This document shows positions 22,252-35,458 of a DNA stretch of 64,000 nt, one piece after another; position 1 is the first letter of the stretch, and every line of letters begins with the position of its first letter. The notes beneath the pieces are model-generated. The model ran no database searches. It was not told the DNA's origin and was given only the letters and a program-made list of their open reading frames with translations. A program made the translations under genes and the position numbers. Location: assembly GCA_034406715.1 (NCBI GenBank), contig CP137872.1, positions 434,001-498,000 of the forward strand, in the 5' to 3' direction. The stretch comes from Rhodotorula mucilaginosa (taxonomy: Eukaryota; Basidiomycota; Microbotryomycetes; Sporidiobolales; Sporidiobolaceae).

Positions 22252-24082
22252 CTACCGCACCTCGACTTGCATCTCCTTCGTAACCCGGTCGACGAGTCGC
22301 TCCTGGATCAGGTTGACCTCTTCGTTGCTCAGTGACCTGCATCGAGAGGGGAACAGGTCACGAGACGAGAAAAAGGGTCAGCGTCACAGATAATAATAAG
22401 GAAAAAGGCCCAAGTTCTTGGACGACGTCGAGGAAGAGGGTGGTGCAGCTGACCGGTCCATGGAACGGTACGTGAACCGGTAACACCGGGATTGCCGCTT
22501 CGACTTGGGGTGCGTAAATTCGTCAATCTGTTCAGGGAAAACAGCAGAGTCAGTAGACTGGGCTGCGGTCAGACCAACCTGCCCGCGACAGAGCGTAGCG
22601 CCCTACTCTGTCACATGGTGCAGTCTGCACGAAGAGAGACCCGACTCTGACTCACGAGCTGAACACCTTCGACGAGATCGCCCGCCTCGTCCCTGACCAC
22701 CTCCATAAAGTCATTCTCGTGCCACTCTTTCCCGACCGTCGCCGCCGCCGCACCACCCCGCTCCGGCAACCAGAACGCCAGATCCTTGTAGCACTCGGGA
22801 TACTTGGAGTACGGCTTGAAGGTCGAGATCTCGTTCTCGCGGAACTGGGACAGGAACCGCTCGTCTTGGGACCAGAAGAGGCGGATGTCGGGGATCGAGA
22901 ACAGGACCATGGCGATCCGTTCGAGGCCGAGTCCAAACGCCCAACCTTGCTTGTGCGGGACACCTGTAATTTCAGCGCGCCAGACGACGTCAGCTCGTCT
23001 CCGAGAAAGCGTCGTGCTTCCGCGGACTCGGCGAAAGAGTGATGCAGATCTGCCACCAACTCACCTGACCGCGCGAGCGCGTCCTGCTTGACGACTCCGC
23101 ACCCGAGGATCTCGAGCCACTTGCCGTTGAACAAGACCTCGACTTCGTAACTCGGCGCCGTCCACGGGAACGTCGCCTCGATCCACCTAACTTGGAGCGG
23201 TTCGCCCGCCTTGGCCGCATTGGGCCCAAATAGTTTCAGGACGAGGCCATTCAACGAGTTCTTCAAGTGCTCGGCGATGATCTTGGCGACGCGCGGGTCG
23301 TGTTCGGGTTGGTACGGGTTCGTGGCGGTTTCGGGTCCGGTCGGGTCGTCGATGATGATGTTGGCGGCCGAGAGTGCCGCCCTCATCTCTGCGTTCTCGC
23401 GCTCGAGGCGTTCGATGCCGCCCTCGCTCGGGTCGACGACGTTGCAGCCTTCCATCTGGTGAAAGACGGGGTAGTGACTCCTGTCGATCTCGTCCCGGCG
23501 GTAGACGTCGGCCGAGAGGAGGAACCTGTCCAACCCTTTCCGGAAGGATTCGACTTCGTGCGCGGACGTGTGCGTCCGGAGCATGTACTCTTTGTTGAGG
23601 TAGTACGAGTCGGTGAGGGCGCGACCGGGGTGATCGGGTGGGAACCCGAGGTCGTCAAAATTTTGTTGGACGGTCACGATCGGACTGAGCGAGTTCAGGT
23701 GCTCGAACGAGTTGAAATGGGACTCGATCTGGCGGCGCAGGATCCCGATCGGGTGGGACGGCTGGAGGTGCAGCTGCCGCGGGAGTTTTGAGAGGATGGT
23801 CGGGGTCACGTTGGTGAACTCGTCTCGCGGGTAGCTCTTGCCCTCGACGACGAGCGGTTCCGCCACCTCTCCTCTCCGCGTCGAGTATCTCCTGAGCCAT
23901 GTTTGCGCCGAGTTGGACCCGTTCGTCAGTTGCGACCCGATCAAAGACGAGTGTCGGCGAACTTTGAGCGAGCCAGTCGTCCGCGGCGGCGCAGCGGCTC
24001 GGGGCGCTTGGCGCGAGGCATTGCAGGTACACAGGGCAGCTGACCGCCGCGTCGCGCCGGTCGTCAAGCGTGTCGCGAGCAT
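22252..24082 (-). CDS. MSF1: Mitochondrial phenylalanyl-tRNA synthetase
   Basis: Monomeric class II synthetase charging mitochondrial tRNA-Phe. Minus-strand exons 24082..23065, 22963..22656, 22527..22454, 22336..22252 give 494 residues, normal for the family. ATG 24082 starts an Arg/Ala/Thr-rich presequence ([18 protein letters not shown]) of about 45 residues; an in-frame codon further up adds no recognisable presequence. Catalytic core: [36 protein letters not shown] with FHQMEG (motif 2 region), and motif 3 [20 protein letters not shown] restored across intron 1. The C-terminal FDX-ACB anticodon-binding domain runs from about residue 400 ([19 protein letters not shown]) to the end ([13 protein letters not shown]). 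The gene is divergent from the antizyme gene. Confidence 0.94.
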
Positions 24083-24665
24083 TGCTCCAGCGACCTTTGG
24101 CGGAACAAGACGGAATCGGTCTCCGCGAGCAGGCGGTCCGATATCACGAAAAATTCTTTCAGCTCTGCCTGATAATCTAACAGCTTGGTGATTCGCTATC
24201 ATCGAGTAGCCTGGCTTTCGCAGATCCTCCCGAGCAGTCTGAAGCGAGCAAGGAAACTCAAGCCGGGCAAGAGGAACGTGCGCCTGCAGGGCTCGCGGTG
24301 AGCTCGCGGCCCCCTCGCCGGACTGCGGCTAAACCTGGAATGCAAGTAGATTGGCAGCATGGCTCGAATGCACTGCAGTGTGAGAGTCAGCGTGCGATGC
24401 GAGAGCGGGTGCAGGCTTGGGCGAGTGACTCGGGTCGAGGCCCACGACGCGCGAGCTGCTCGCCCATCAACCACCCACTCGCACTCACTTATCACCCAGC
24501 TTGTGAGTGCCAGACTAAGACAGACAGGCAGTAGGGCCCTAGATGCAGCGACTGACCCGCTCGCCGCACCCGCCCACAGCTTGACGGAAGCTCCCGACGC
24601 CAGACCAGGCCCCTCACTCGCCACCTACGCCGCGACTTCATCGATACGCTGGAAGACAGCTAGCC
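24083..24665. promoter_or_regulatory. Divergent promoter region MSF1/antizyme
   Basis: 583 bp between two start codons pointing apart. No clear TATA box or repeat. Short open frames here are unsupported. Confidence 0.4.
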
Positions 24666-25790
24666 ATGGAGCCCACGTCTAATCAGTCAAATGATTCGTA
24701 TAATTCGTACGTGCACCCACCTACGCACTCCCCGGCTGGGGTGGACCACCGCGGGTGGCGGTGTCATCGCCGAGCCGAGCCTTTGCCATCATCGCGTCGC
24801 CCGCATCGATACTGACCCACCCTCGCTCAAACAGGCGCGGTGCCGTAGCCGGTATCGCACCCTTCACCCGCACTTTCCCTGTCAACGCCGACGTCTTCTC
24901 GGCGAGCGCCTTTGGCGACCCGGACGGACGGTGGCCCTGACATCGCTAATCAGGGGCGAAACCGGGCCGCTCCAGCTCAGCAGGCTGGCCGTGCGAGTGC
25001 GTGTGTGAGAGACACAAACTCGCTTCTCCAAAAGACTGTTCCTCCCAATGTGCTTGTATCCGTTGTACCACCTCCCATCACCTCGGCCACCACCACCACC
25101 ACCACCTCGACCCCCGTCAAGAAGTCCGACGTCGCGCCGCCCCCCGCGTACGACTCGATCTTCCCGCCGTCGCCTCCCCTCTCGGCTTCGTCCGCGTCGT
25201 CGAGCCCGACCGAGTCGTTCTTCTCGACTCTGAAGCGCACCAACAGCGGCGGCGCGTTCGCCGCCGGCGTCAGCGCAAAGTCGCACGCCGCGCCCGCCCT
25301 CTTGTCGTCGCCCGTCTCGTCCGTCGGCAGCAACAACTCGTTCGACGCCGCGTTCGCCTTGTCCTCGCCCCCCGCGTCGCCCGGCCGTCCGACGTACGGC
25401 GCTGCGCCGACCCCTTCGCTCCTCGAGCAGGTCTTTGCGCCGACCGCGTCGATCCACCAACTGCCCTCGACCGAGGTCCCGCTCGACGACTTGCTCGGCA
25501 CCGGATGGACCGGCGCCGTCGTCGAGAACCCGGTCGCGGGAACGCGCACCCTCTACCTCGCCGGTAAGGTCCTGTCGGACGTCCAACTCCGCGACAGCAT
25601 CGTCCAGGTCGTCGAGCGCGCCGAGGAAGAGTACGGCTGCGACGCGCTCGTGCTCGCGCTCGACAAGAAGACGGAAGGGCTCGGTGACCTCTTGCACCAG
25701 CTCATGTACGTCGGGTGCACCGTCGTCTCGAACCACGACAACACGGGCGAGCCGAACGACAACTACCTCCTCCTCGGCATGGAGTTGTAA
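24666..25790 (+). CDS. OAZ1: Ornithine decarboxylase antizyme, +1 frameshift gene
   Basis: Antizyme binds ornithine decarboxylase and sends it to the proteasome, so polyamines limit their own synthesis. Parts: 24666..24706, 24835..24937 (first frame), then 24939..25790 in the +1 frame; 331 residues if shifted. The first frame (MEPTSNQSNDSYNS, then GAVAGIAPFTRTFPVNADVF) ends at TGA 24938-24940; the second has no ATG of its own and ends with the antizyme core: LSDVQLRDSIVQVVERAEEE, ALVLALDKKTEGLGDLLHQL, MYVGCTVVS, NYLLLGMEL. Two overlapping frames with a stop between are the hallmark of antizyme genes, where polyamines raise +1 frameshifting. A Ser/Pro/Thr-rich linker of about 150 residues separates shift site and core. 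An extra short intron around the site cannot be wholly excluded. Confidence 0.88.
24935..24940 (+). promoter_or_regulatory. Programmed +1 ribosomal frameshift site (CCC TGA)
   Basis: Last sense codon CCC and stop TGA of the first antizyme frame, followed by C. Skipping the T of TGA gives CCC GAC ATC GCT and enters the long second frame. Sites of the type NNN-TGA are known for antizymes; which tRNA slips here is inference. Confidence 0.75.
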
Positions 25791-26412
25791 ACCCCACAAG
25801 CAAAAGGTCGCCCCTCTTGATACGCCCTCAATTGCGTATTGGGCCTTTCTCTTCGCCAACCCTCGCCAACATCAACTCCGATTCGCGTGCCTTCTCTTCA
25901 CCCTCAAATCGAAAACACACAACGCCCCGGCTTCCCTGCTTTCACCTTTTTCCCCTTCCAAGTGACTTGCACTCACCCTAATCCACCCTCCTCTGGCCGA
26001 GGATTTCTTCCCGTTTCCTTTGTAATGCTTGGCTTTCTCCTTTACACATTGACAGGCGGCCGCGGTTTCCGGAGATCCGAGAAAGGGGTTTTGTGCGATG
26101 ACAGCGGGCCCTTGTCTTGATAATCTGGAGCGTGCTGCGTGGCATGAAAGCAACGTGCGTAACGAGAGCAGAGAGCCCGATGCACCATTTAACGTTAAAT
26201 GGGCTCCGAAACCCTGAATGGCTCGATCAGGCAGTTCGAAGAGGCGCCGCCTTCTCTTCTTTCCGGGTCCTCGATGGACTGACTGCTCCCTTGGGCAGAT
26301 CATAGCACCTCGTATTCCCAACAAGGACCACCCGCGACCAGCTCGACGGTCCGACTTTGCGCGTGCCGACGGCTCTCTGAACCTCGGGCCAGCTGCTCTC
26401 TCTTGCGCCGCC
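25791..26412. promoter_or_regulatory. Intergenic region with an 18-bp palindrome
   Basis: 622 bp between the antizyme stop and the GT92-like gene. The first half is pyrimidine-rich (3' UTR). A perfect palindrome lies at 26185-26202. Confidence 0.5.
26185..26202. repeat. Perfect 18-bp palindrome
   Basis: CCATTTAACGTTAAATGG equals its own reverse complement. It is an AT-rich island in GC-rich DNA, 211 bp before the next start codon. A dimeric factor binding site is possible; this is inference. Confidence 0.7.
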
Positions 26413-29400
26413 ATGTTGAGGCCACGACGCCTGCTAGGCTCGCCGTTGAAGCTCGCCGTCATCTTGACGACCCTCGTGGTGCTGTACTACCTCGGTCCGA
26501 GCCTCTACACGCGCCTGGACACGTCGGGTAGCCGAGAGGGAGCCCCACTACCACCAGCAGCCACCACACCAGCGGGAGCAGCAGGACGCGTCAAGATCCC
26601 GAACGGCGCGCCGGGAGCAGCGCAGAGGGCCCACCAGTTCGACCTCGACGCGGAGCGGAAACGGTTCGCGGACGCCAAGGCGCGAGAACGGGAACAGGCG
26701 GGGAGGAAACCGGTCCCGGCTGGCGACGGAGACGATGAAGACGACGACGACAACGACGACGATCCGATTGCACGGATGGGCGGCGGCGCGCAGAGGTGGG
26801 CGGCGGCGGACGAGGCGCGCCGGCGCGCTCAGAGGGAACACGCCGAGCGGGAACGCGGTCGCGATGCGGCTGCCGACAGGCAGAGGGAGATGGACCGCCT
26901 CCGCGCCGCCAAGCCGCCCAAAGTGGACGACGAGCAACCGCAGCCAAAGGCGATGCGAGTCCCGGTCCCGTGGGCGGCGAAGCAGCAACCAAAGCCGGCA
27001 CCGCAACGTCCTCCTCCGCCACCCGTACTGGTCGACCCGTTGAAACCAGAAAAGCCGCTGCGGATGGCGAAAGAGCCGCAGCGTGTACCCGCCGTGGTGC
27101 CTAAAGCTGCTGCCGACGACGACGACGAAGAAGAAGTCGCAGCTCCGAGACACCAGAACATCTACGAGGAGGAAGTCGAGGCGCTCGCGAATCGTCGGGC
27201 GCGCCAGGGCGCCAGGGTACAGGAGTGGGACGACCGCCTCGCTGCCGCTGAGGGCGGGAATCGTCAGGATGCCGGCGTCGAGTTGGACCAGGACGATCTC
27301 GACGGCGTCCAGAAAGGAGTGGCCGCTCAGCGTGGCGCAGCGGCTGCGGGACGGAAGAAAGGGCCGCTGATTCAGGTGGGAGGGGCTCGGAACGCGGCCG
27401 GAGACGATAAGGGTGGTCGCGTCGCTCCAGTAAGGGATCGCGGAGACACGAACCGCGCCGGGAAAGGGTGGGATCAGCGGTTCAAGAGACCGGCGGCTGC
27501 TGCGGCTGCTCTCGTCAAAGACGACATCGCCGACGTCGATTTGCGAGACGGTGCGGACGAAGAGGCCGAAGACCCTACGTGAGTTGGATTGCACTCGCAT
27601 CTAAAGAAATGCTACGTTTCCCTGATTGTCCCCATCTTCGCAGGGCGTTCGAGCGATTCGCCGAGGCCGACGACCATCAACAGGAAGACGGTATCTCAGA
27701 TCATCACCTCCTTCGCCGCATCGCGGCATACGACTTTGTCTCGATGCAGACGCCCCTGCTAGACGACGAAGACTCGGCGCTGGAAGAATCGCTGCGGGCG
27801 GGTGCAACTACCTCTGGCGAAGAGTCCGCAAATCGCCGTTTCAATCTGACCGTCTGCGCCTTCATTCCGCATGAGAAGGTGAGTCTCGCTTTTCCACGCG
27901 CATGTTATCCTGGCTCTGACAGCGCTTCTGTGATCGCAGCGCTTCCTCGGCGAGTGGCTGCTGTACCACCGTTTGCTCGGCGTCGAGCGTTTCGCCTTGT
28001 ACGACACGGCACACCCTGGCGTCTTTGGCGCGGCAGAGATTGACGAGCTGATCGACAAGATGAAGGGCGAGAGTGGTGAGGGCGAACTGGCGCCGACGAT
28101 CGAGGAGCTCAAGGCGCACGTCGGAACGGCCAACAGCGATCTCGGCGGCTTGGACGAGCGAGGCGAGATCCGCAAGGAGAAGATTGCAGGGTTCGAGCGC
28201 TGGATCGACCAAGGGGTGGCCAAGATTCACTGGATGAACTTTGGCAGTGAGGCTTGGTCCTCTTTCGACGGGATGAGGGGGAATTCTCTCGGCTGACGCA
28301 ACCTGGCCCGCACAGATGCTCGAGAAGCGCGAGATCCGCACGCCACCATGCTCGAGCATTGCGTCGACAACTTCGGCTCGACTTCCGAATGGCTCGCGCA
28401 ACTCGATGTGGACGAGTTCCTGTCGCTGGCCCCTTCTGACAGTGCCTCGGATGCGCCTTCTGCCGAATCGGGTACCATGAGGTATCCGCTCCTTGACCTC
28501 CTCGCCTCGCGGGACTTGGACGATGCCGCTTGCGTGCCCTTGCCGCTCCTCAACTATCGAAACCACGGCGTGCGCGAATTGCCGTACGCGCAGGGGTTGC
28601 TCGAGACCCAAGTGCGGCGCGACGTGATCAAAGAGAGCAAGACAGGCCTCGACTCGACCCGGAACCATCAACGGGTATGGCTACATTCGGTTTCGCGTTT
28701 CGTTCGTGGTCAACGCGCTGACTGTTCGCGCCCGCGCAGATCCTCCTTCACACGGCATGCTCGGACGAACCGACAGTAACCTTCTCCGGAGCGCACTCCT
28801 GTCTCGTTTCGGCTGCACGCGACGACACCTCTGCCAGCTCGCGATCCGCAATCAGGAGTAGCGACGGCAAAATCCTGCAGGACGGTGGCCGCTACAAAGC
28901 CGTCTCGATCCCGACCGAACCATTAGCGGTGGCTCGTGAGTTGCTTTCCCTCTCGCTCGTCATTTCTTATCTGATGACTGTCGTGCTGAGTTTGTCGCTT
29001 GCGCAGACTACGTCCAACGTGACCTCCGCGACTGTTTTGCCAAACTCTCCTCGCTTGCGGACCCGAACGACCTGCACCCGCGGAGTCGGGGCATGCTCTC
29101 CTGCGAAGAGCACTACATCCCGACGCCAGAGGAAATCGAAGCCTTGCCGCACAATCAACAGAATCGGTTCCTCCTCAGGAGGCCGCCGAGCGATTCAATC
29201 GTGCTGGATCGCCGAGTGGCGGACTGCTGGGCGGCACGGGCGACGCGCGAGATCCGGCGGCGGTGGCAAGCCGCACGCGACAAACTCGGGCGCGGTCCTG
29301 GGCAGGGCGGCGACCACGATCAGGTTCCCAGAGACATCGTTGACCGAGCGCGCCGAAAAGTCGAAGTCGTGCAGCTCAAAAGTCGGCCGCGAGTCGATCC

Positions 29401-29422
29401 TGACGAGGACGAGGATGTGTAA
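26413..29422 (+). CDS. GT92-like type II membrane glycosyltransferase
   Basis: Exons 26413..27578, 27644..27878, 27940..28246, 28316..28674, 28740..28935, 29007..29422 give 892 residues; intron phases 2, 0, 1, 0, 1. A signal-anchor lies at residues 14-30 (LKLAVILTTLVVLYYLG), followed by a 350-residue stem rich in Glu, Asp, Lys, Arg and Pro. The catalytic region begins at FNLTVCAFIPHEKRFLGEWL and YHRLLGVERFALYDT, then RDPHATMLEHCVDNFGS, SEWLAQLDVDEFL (the DxD-like metal site), LLNYRNHGVRELPYAQG, and a final AHY..RD. This order (C-x-hydrophobic-x-N/HE, EW..YH, YD, EHC, LDVDEF) is typical of the GT92/DUF23 and PF13704-type families, which add galactose or related sugars in the secretory pathway. 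Acceptor and sugar are unknown. Confidence 0.75.
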
Positions 29423-29671
29423 ACGGTCGTTCAGTACCCTTGTTGTAGTCCTAGCTATCATACTCGCACGGTGTAAGTTATTTCCCGCGCTCCTCGCATC
29501 GCTCCGGCAGCCGTCAGGAAGAGGATTTTCATGCTCGGCAGTACTGGGTCCATGACGTCGCGACTCGTCGAGCGAAATCGGTGGGGCTTCCTCGACGCCG
29601 AGCGTTCTCTCTTTCCTTTCAGCTTCACTCTTTCGCCCAATTTCTACACGAACGAACACTACAACCCAAAC

Positions 29672-30187
29672 ATGAGTGCAACTGGAACCCAGACTGGCGC
29701 GCCCGCCGGAGCCGGTGAGTGATGACCAGGGAGTCCGCAGCTCCTTGGCGGAAGAGGACGCAGTCGTCGAACGCGCCGACTCTGTGAGCTAAATGTTTTC
29801 CGTTCCATGCAGACTACACCAAGAAGGACACCGACTTCAACATGGACCCGTCCTCGAAGTACGCCGAGTGGGAGCAGCGCGGACAGGGCACCGTTGGCGC
29901 CAACCCGCACGAAGGTGGCGAGAAGCCGTCAGGTCTCGACAAGGCTGCCGGAAAGCTCGAGGAGGTGACTGGCAAGGCCATGGGCGACAAGGAGCTGCAG
30001 GCTCGCGGACTCGCAGACCAGGGTGCGTCGGCTATGCTTCGTCCAACTCGTGCTCGTGTTGGCCTTCTCGAATCCGACCTTTGACCTTGAGTCTGCTCCC
30101 TCTCGTGCAGGCAAGGGCACCGCCAACAAGATGCAAGACCTGAAAACCGAGGCCGGCGGTAACGTCAGCTACCCGGACCGCGTCTGA
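29672..30187 (+). CDS. CsbD-like stress-response protein
   Basis: Small hydrophilic protein of 109 residues from exons 29672..29714, 29813..30022, 30111..30187, all junctions phase 1. The sequence EWEQRGQGTVGANPHEGGEK, LDKAAGKLEEVTGKAMGDKE and GKGTANKMQDLKTEAG matches the CsbD-like family (PF05532), known in bacteria as general stress proteins and in fungi for a cruciform/mismatch DNA-binding member. It is rich in Gly, Lys, Asp and Glu with no membrane segment and is probably largely disordered. The neighbouring ESA1 gene is convergent. Confidence 0.85.
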
Positions 30188-30403
30188 ACCCTGTGAATAG
30201 ACTGCTTCTGTACAAAGTCTTCGCACCATGCAAATATCGCAGTCACAACACCCTTCACACGTTGCGGGTCCTGGACTGAGAAATGACTGCTTCTGATGTT
30301 GACAACATAGAACTGCTACTAAGGCTATGCATGCGGAGAAGGAGGAAAGAAACGTAAGGCTGGAGCGCAGATGGGGCGGAGGCGCAGGCTGGGAGCAAGA
30401 CGA

Positions 30404-32392
<1,989 letters not shown>

Positions 32393-32688
32393 GACTGGGA
32401 CGACGACAAGCTCTCACGCTCGCCGGCGTTTCTCGGTGCGATGTAGGGCCTTTGAAACTTCTCCTTTCGCTGCTTAGACTCGACCAGCAAGCTTGACGGC
32501 TGTGGGAGGGCGTGTGGCGTCGCGCTGCCTTGGCCGCCCCCTTGAAATTGCTCGGCTCAGTATTCAATTTGGAATACATATGCTTTGTATTGTGATCGGT
32601 AGTCTCCTGCCCGAGCAGCGGCGGCCAGCTTGCTCTCCCTCTTGCTGTCCAACTCGTTCCCCACTGCAATCCGCGCTGGCTGGACTGC
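32393..32688. promoter_or_regulatory. Divergent promoter ESA1/MRM2
   Basis: 296 bp between two divergent start codons. A CAATTTGGAATACATATGC AT-rich stretch near 32565-32585 stands out from the surrounding GC-rich sequence. Confidence 0.4.
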
Positions 32689-33636
32689 ATGCAAAGCCAT
32701 GCACGCCTATTCTTGACAAAGCGCTTGCCCGCACTCATTCGCACTCCACGTCCAGTCCTGCCGTCGACGCAGCACGAGGCTCGCTTTCCTTCGGACCGAC
32801 GACGCTCCTTCGCCTCGTCTCGCGTCGAGCCTAAAGCGAAAGGCGGGTCCAGCTCGCAATGGCTAGAACGCCAAAAGAACGACCCCTACGTGCGCGCTCG
32901 AGCGGCACAAGGCCTCGTCGACACTGACAGCGCTCCGTCGTCCTACGTCTCGCGCGCCGCTTTCAAACTCATCGAGCTCAAGGAGGCGTGGAAGGGCACC
33001 GTGCCGATGCTGCGACCGGGCATGACGATCGTCGACCTCGGGGCGGCTCCAGGTGGTTGGATCCAGGCCGCGGATCAGGTCCTCGGCGGACGAGGGACCA
33101 TCGTCGGCGTCGACTTGCTGCCGCTGCACACGTCCATCCCCAAAGACGAGGCCGGCATACGGTTCGTACAAGGCGATTTCACCACCCCCGCGGTACAGAA
33201 CAAGGTCAAGCAGATCCTGCGCGAAGCGACGGGTCGGGGAGAGGTCGACCTGGTCGTCTCCGACATGATGGGGAACGTGACCGGCAACATGCTTCGAGAC
33301 GGCACCATCTCGCTCGAGCTCTGCGAGACCGCCCTGTCCTTTGCGCTCGCGCACCTCGCTCCTTCGACGACCGCCGACCCGACTTCGAAGACGGCGCACC
33401 CGGTCCAGTTCGTCGTCAAGCACTTTACCTCGGGCGCGACGTCCGACTTGCGCAAGCGTCTCGCGAGCTTGTTTTACGTCGTCAAGTGGGTCAAGCCGCA
33501 CAGCAGTCGCAAAGCGAGTCGTGAAGGCTTCTTTGTCTGCGCGGGCTTGCGACCGGGAAACAACGACCATCACGCTACATCCTCGTCCGGGACGACCGCG
33601 CGCTCCTCTACCGAGTCGGGCGACCTCTTTTTCTGA
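32689..33636 (+). CDS. MRM2: Mitochondrial 21S/16S rRNA 2'-O-ribose methyltransferase
   Basis: FtsJ/RrmJ-family SAM-dependent enzyme that methylates a uridine ribose in the large mitochondrial rRNA A-loop. Single exon, 315 residues. The first 45 residues (MQSHARLFLTKRLPALIRTP onward) form an Arg/Pro-rich mitochondrial presequence. FtsJ features: RAAFKLIELKEAW (first catalytic Lys), SAM motif IVDLGAAPGGWIQAA, DLVVSDMMGN (catalytic Asp), FVVKHFTSG (catalytic Lys) and SREGFFVCAG (catalytic Glu). The KDKE tetrad is complete. An intronless gene is unusual in this window. An FtsJ paralogue for cytosolic RNA (Trm7/Spb1) is less likely because of the presequence and short C-terminus. Confidence 0.93.
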   Translation: MQSHARLFLTKRLPALIRTPRPVLPSTQHEARFPSDRRRSFASSRVEPKAKGGSSSQWLERQKNDPYVRARAAQGLVDTDSAPSSYVSRAAFKLIELKEAWKGTVPMLRPGMTIVDLGAAPGGWIQAADQVLGGRGTIVGVDLLPLHTSIPKDEAGIRFVQGDFTTPAVQNKVKQILREATGRGEVDLVVSDMMGNVTGNMLRDGTISLELCETALSFALAHLAPSTTADPTSKTAHPVQFVVKHFTSGATSDLRKRLASLFYVVKWVKPHSSRKASREGFFVCAGLRPGNNDHHATSSSGTTARSSTESGDLFF

Positions 33637-34195
33637 GCATGTCGCGTCCCGCTCCTCTACCTAGTAACAAGGCGAGTTCCCTCGTTTCCGTGATTTCCCG
33701 CACGCTTGGCAGTAAGGTGGAGCACAGACGATGCCGATTTATTTCATAACAATCCAACGCCGAGATGTACAAGCCCACGCGCGTCGTGCTGGTGCGGACA
33801 AACCACCCCAATCAACGCAGATTTTTGACTGATGTGCATGTCCCCCTTGCTGCCTTGCTCCGTGCGGGAAAACGAGTGACACACGTCGGGAGTCAATAGT
33901 TGCTGACTTCACTATCGTACAATAGCTCGACGACGTCGGTTCACGCTTTGAAGCGAAAGTTGTCGCACCTGTCAATCCCACTGTTATTTCTGCTCCTGAA
34001 CGAGGAACCGGCGCATTTGCGAGAACATGGGAACAGCCTGTCTGGGGCCTGAACGAAGCGGGGGGCGAAAGAGAGATTCAAACAGCGAGAGCGCTGGCTA
34101 CAAGTGAAAAGGACAAGAAGTGAGGAGACCGCGGAGCGTGCGGCAAGTATGTACAAGCGCAAAATTCGGAAAGAGAGAGTTTACGCGGCGACTTC
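33637..34195. other. Convergent 3' region MRM2/BXI1
   Basis: 559 bp between two stop codons facing each other; locally AT-richer. No gene or RNA recognised. Confidence 0.4.
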
Positions 34196-35458
34196 TCACC
34201 GCTCCTGGACGTCGCTCAGGAGGCGGAGAATCTGAAGGAACAGGTTGACGATGCTGTGGGTGTGGGTCAAATGAGAAACCTGTCAGTGCGAGCGATGTGC
34301 AGGGCGAGAGAGGCGGTAGTGAACGTACTCGAGGTAGAGCGAAACGCAGGCAACCACCCAGTCGTCGACGTGGAGACGCGAGAACAGGAGGTGGCTGCAG
34401 GTTTGCACGAGAGAGTCATATGAGCTTTTTCGACACGCAGAGAAAGATAAAGAGCGGTAAGACTCACGTGTCGAAGACGATGTAGGCCGAGAAGAGGCAG
34501 CAACCGAGTCCGGCCATGAGCGTGTCGAACATGCGGTTGTAGGGCAGGAAGATCCCGGCCAAGCTCGTGAAGAAGAAGACGAGGAGGAAGGTGTACAGGT
34601 AGGTGCCCATCGAGCTAAAGTCGTACTTGCTCTGCAAATCCGGGGGGCAAGATCTCTGAGTCAGTAAAAGGTGGAAGGTCGTGTTCCATTCGCCACCCGG
34701 AGACGAAAGCGCTCACCTGAAGCGTGAAGAGCGTCAAGCCGAGGAAGACGAAAGTCGTGATCATGAACGCTTGCAGCACGATCGCCGAATTGACATAAGA
34801 GATGGCCGCTCCGAGCGTGACGGCTTCGAGGAGCGTAAAGACTCCGAGGAGAATCACGTTGGCCGGGGACGAGTGCCGCTTCCAGTACACGCCGAGCATG
34901 GCGCCGATGGCGGCGAATGCTGGGACGAGCATGAGGCCGCTGTGCTCGCGCGTCCAGTTGACGACCGACTCGTTCGTCGACATGAACCAGCCGACCAAGG
35001 TGGTGCCGAGCTGCGGTGGGTTTGGGATCGGAGGGTTAGCGCCCAACACCATCAAGTGAGTGAAGGTGATTTAGAAGCGCACGATTTGCATAAACAAGAC
35101 CGAGTAGACTTTCTTGACAAAGTCGTGCCGGACATCCTGCGAAGACTGGCTGACCGTGACCCCGATCTGAAAGAAAACCCAGTCGTCAGCACGAGGACCC
35201 CGCGAGAGAAAGCAACGGCAGAGCGTGCCCTGAGCTCACCTTGAAGTCATCCTCGAGCCCGTCTCCATCCTCTGCCCAGACGTTCCTCGCGGCGGCACCC
35301 TCGCCCGCAATGCGACCCGCCGCCGCCGAAGTCCCGAGAAGCGGTTCGTGTTGGCCCGCATCGGCAGTCGCGCCGTAGCCGGTGCCCTTCTTCGTGGTTG
35401 CAGGAGCTGCAACGTAGCCTGGTGGCGGGACCGTGTAGCCTTCGGGGTGGTTCGACAT
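34196..35458 (-). CDS. BXI1: BAX inhibitor-1 / Lifeguard (TMBIM) family protein
   Basis: Polytopic membrane protein of the BI-1 family, linked in yeast to calcium leak, the unfolded-protein response and cell-death control at ER/vacuole/mitochondria. Minus-strand exons 35458..35240, 35166..35083, 35010..34717, 34631..34468, 34394..34329, 34253..34196 give 294 residues. A 100-residue soluble Pro/Gly-rich N-terminus (PPPGYVAAPATTKKGTGYGA) ends at VRHDFVKKVYSVLFMQILGT, the start of the membrane domain. Seven hydrophobic segments follow (GLMLVPAFAAIGAMLGVYW; VILLGVFTLLEAVTLGAAIS; AFMITTFVFLGLTLFTL; YLYTFLLVFFFTSLAGIFL; LMAGLGCCLFSAYIVFDT; WVVACVSLYLDIVNLFL). The conserved late SAYIVFDT..L and YLDIVNLFLQIL signatures are present, the latter made by splicing. 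Confidence 0.93.

Noticed and set aside
24912-24990. Reading the antizyme second frame as a separate gene with its own start
   Set aside because: There is no ATG near its beginning, and the overlap at a TGA fits programmed frameshifting known for this family.
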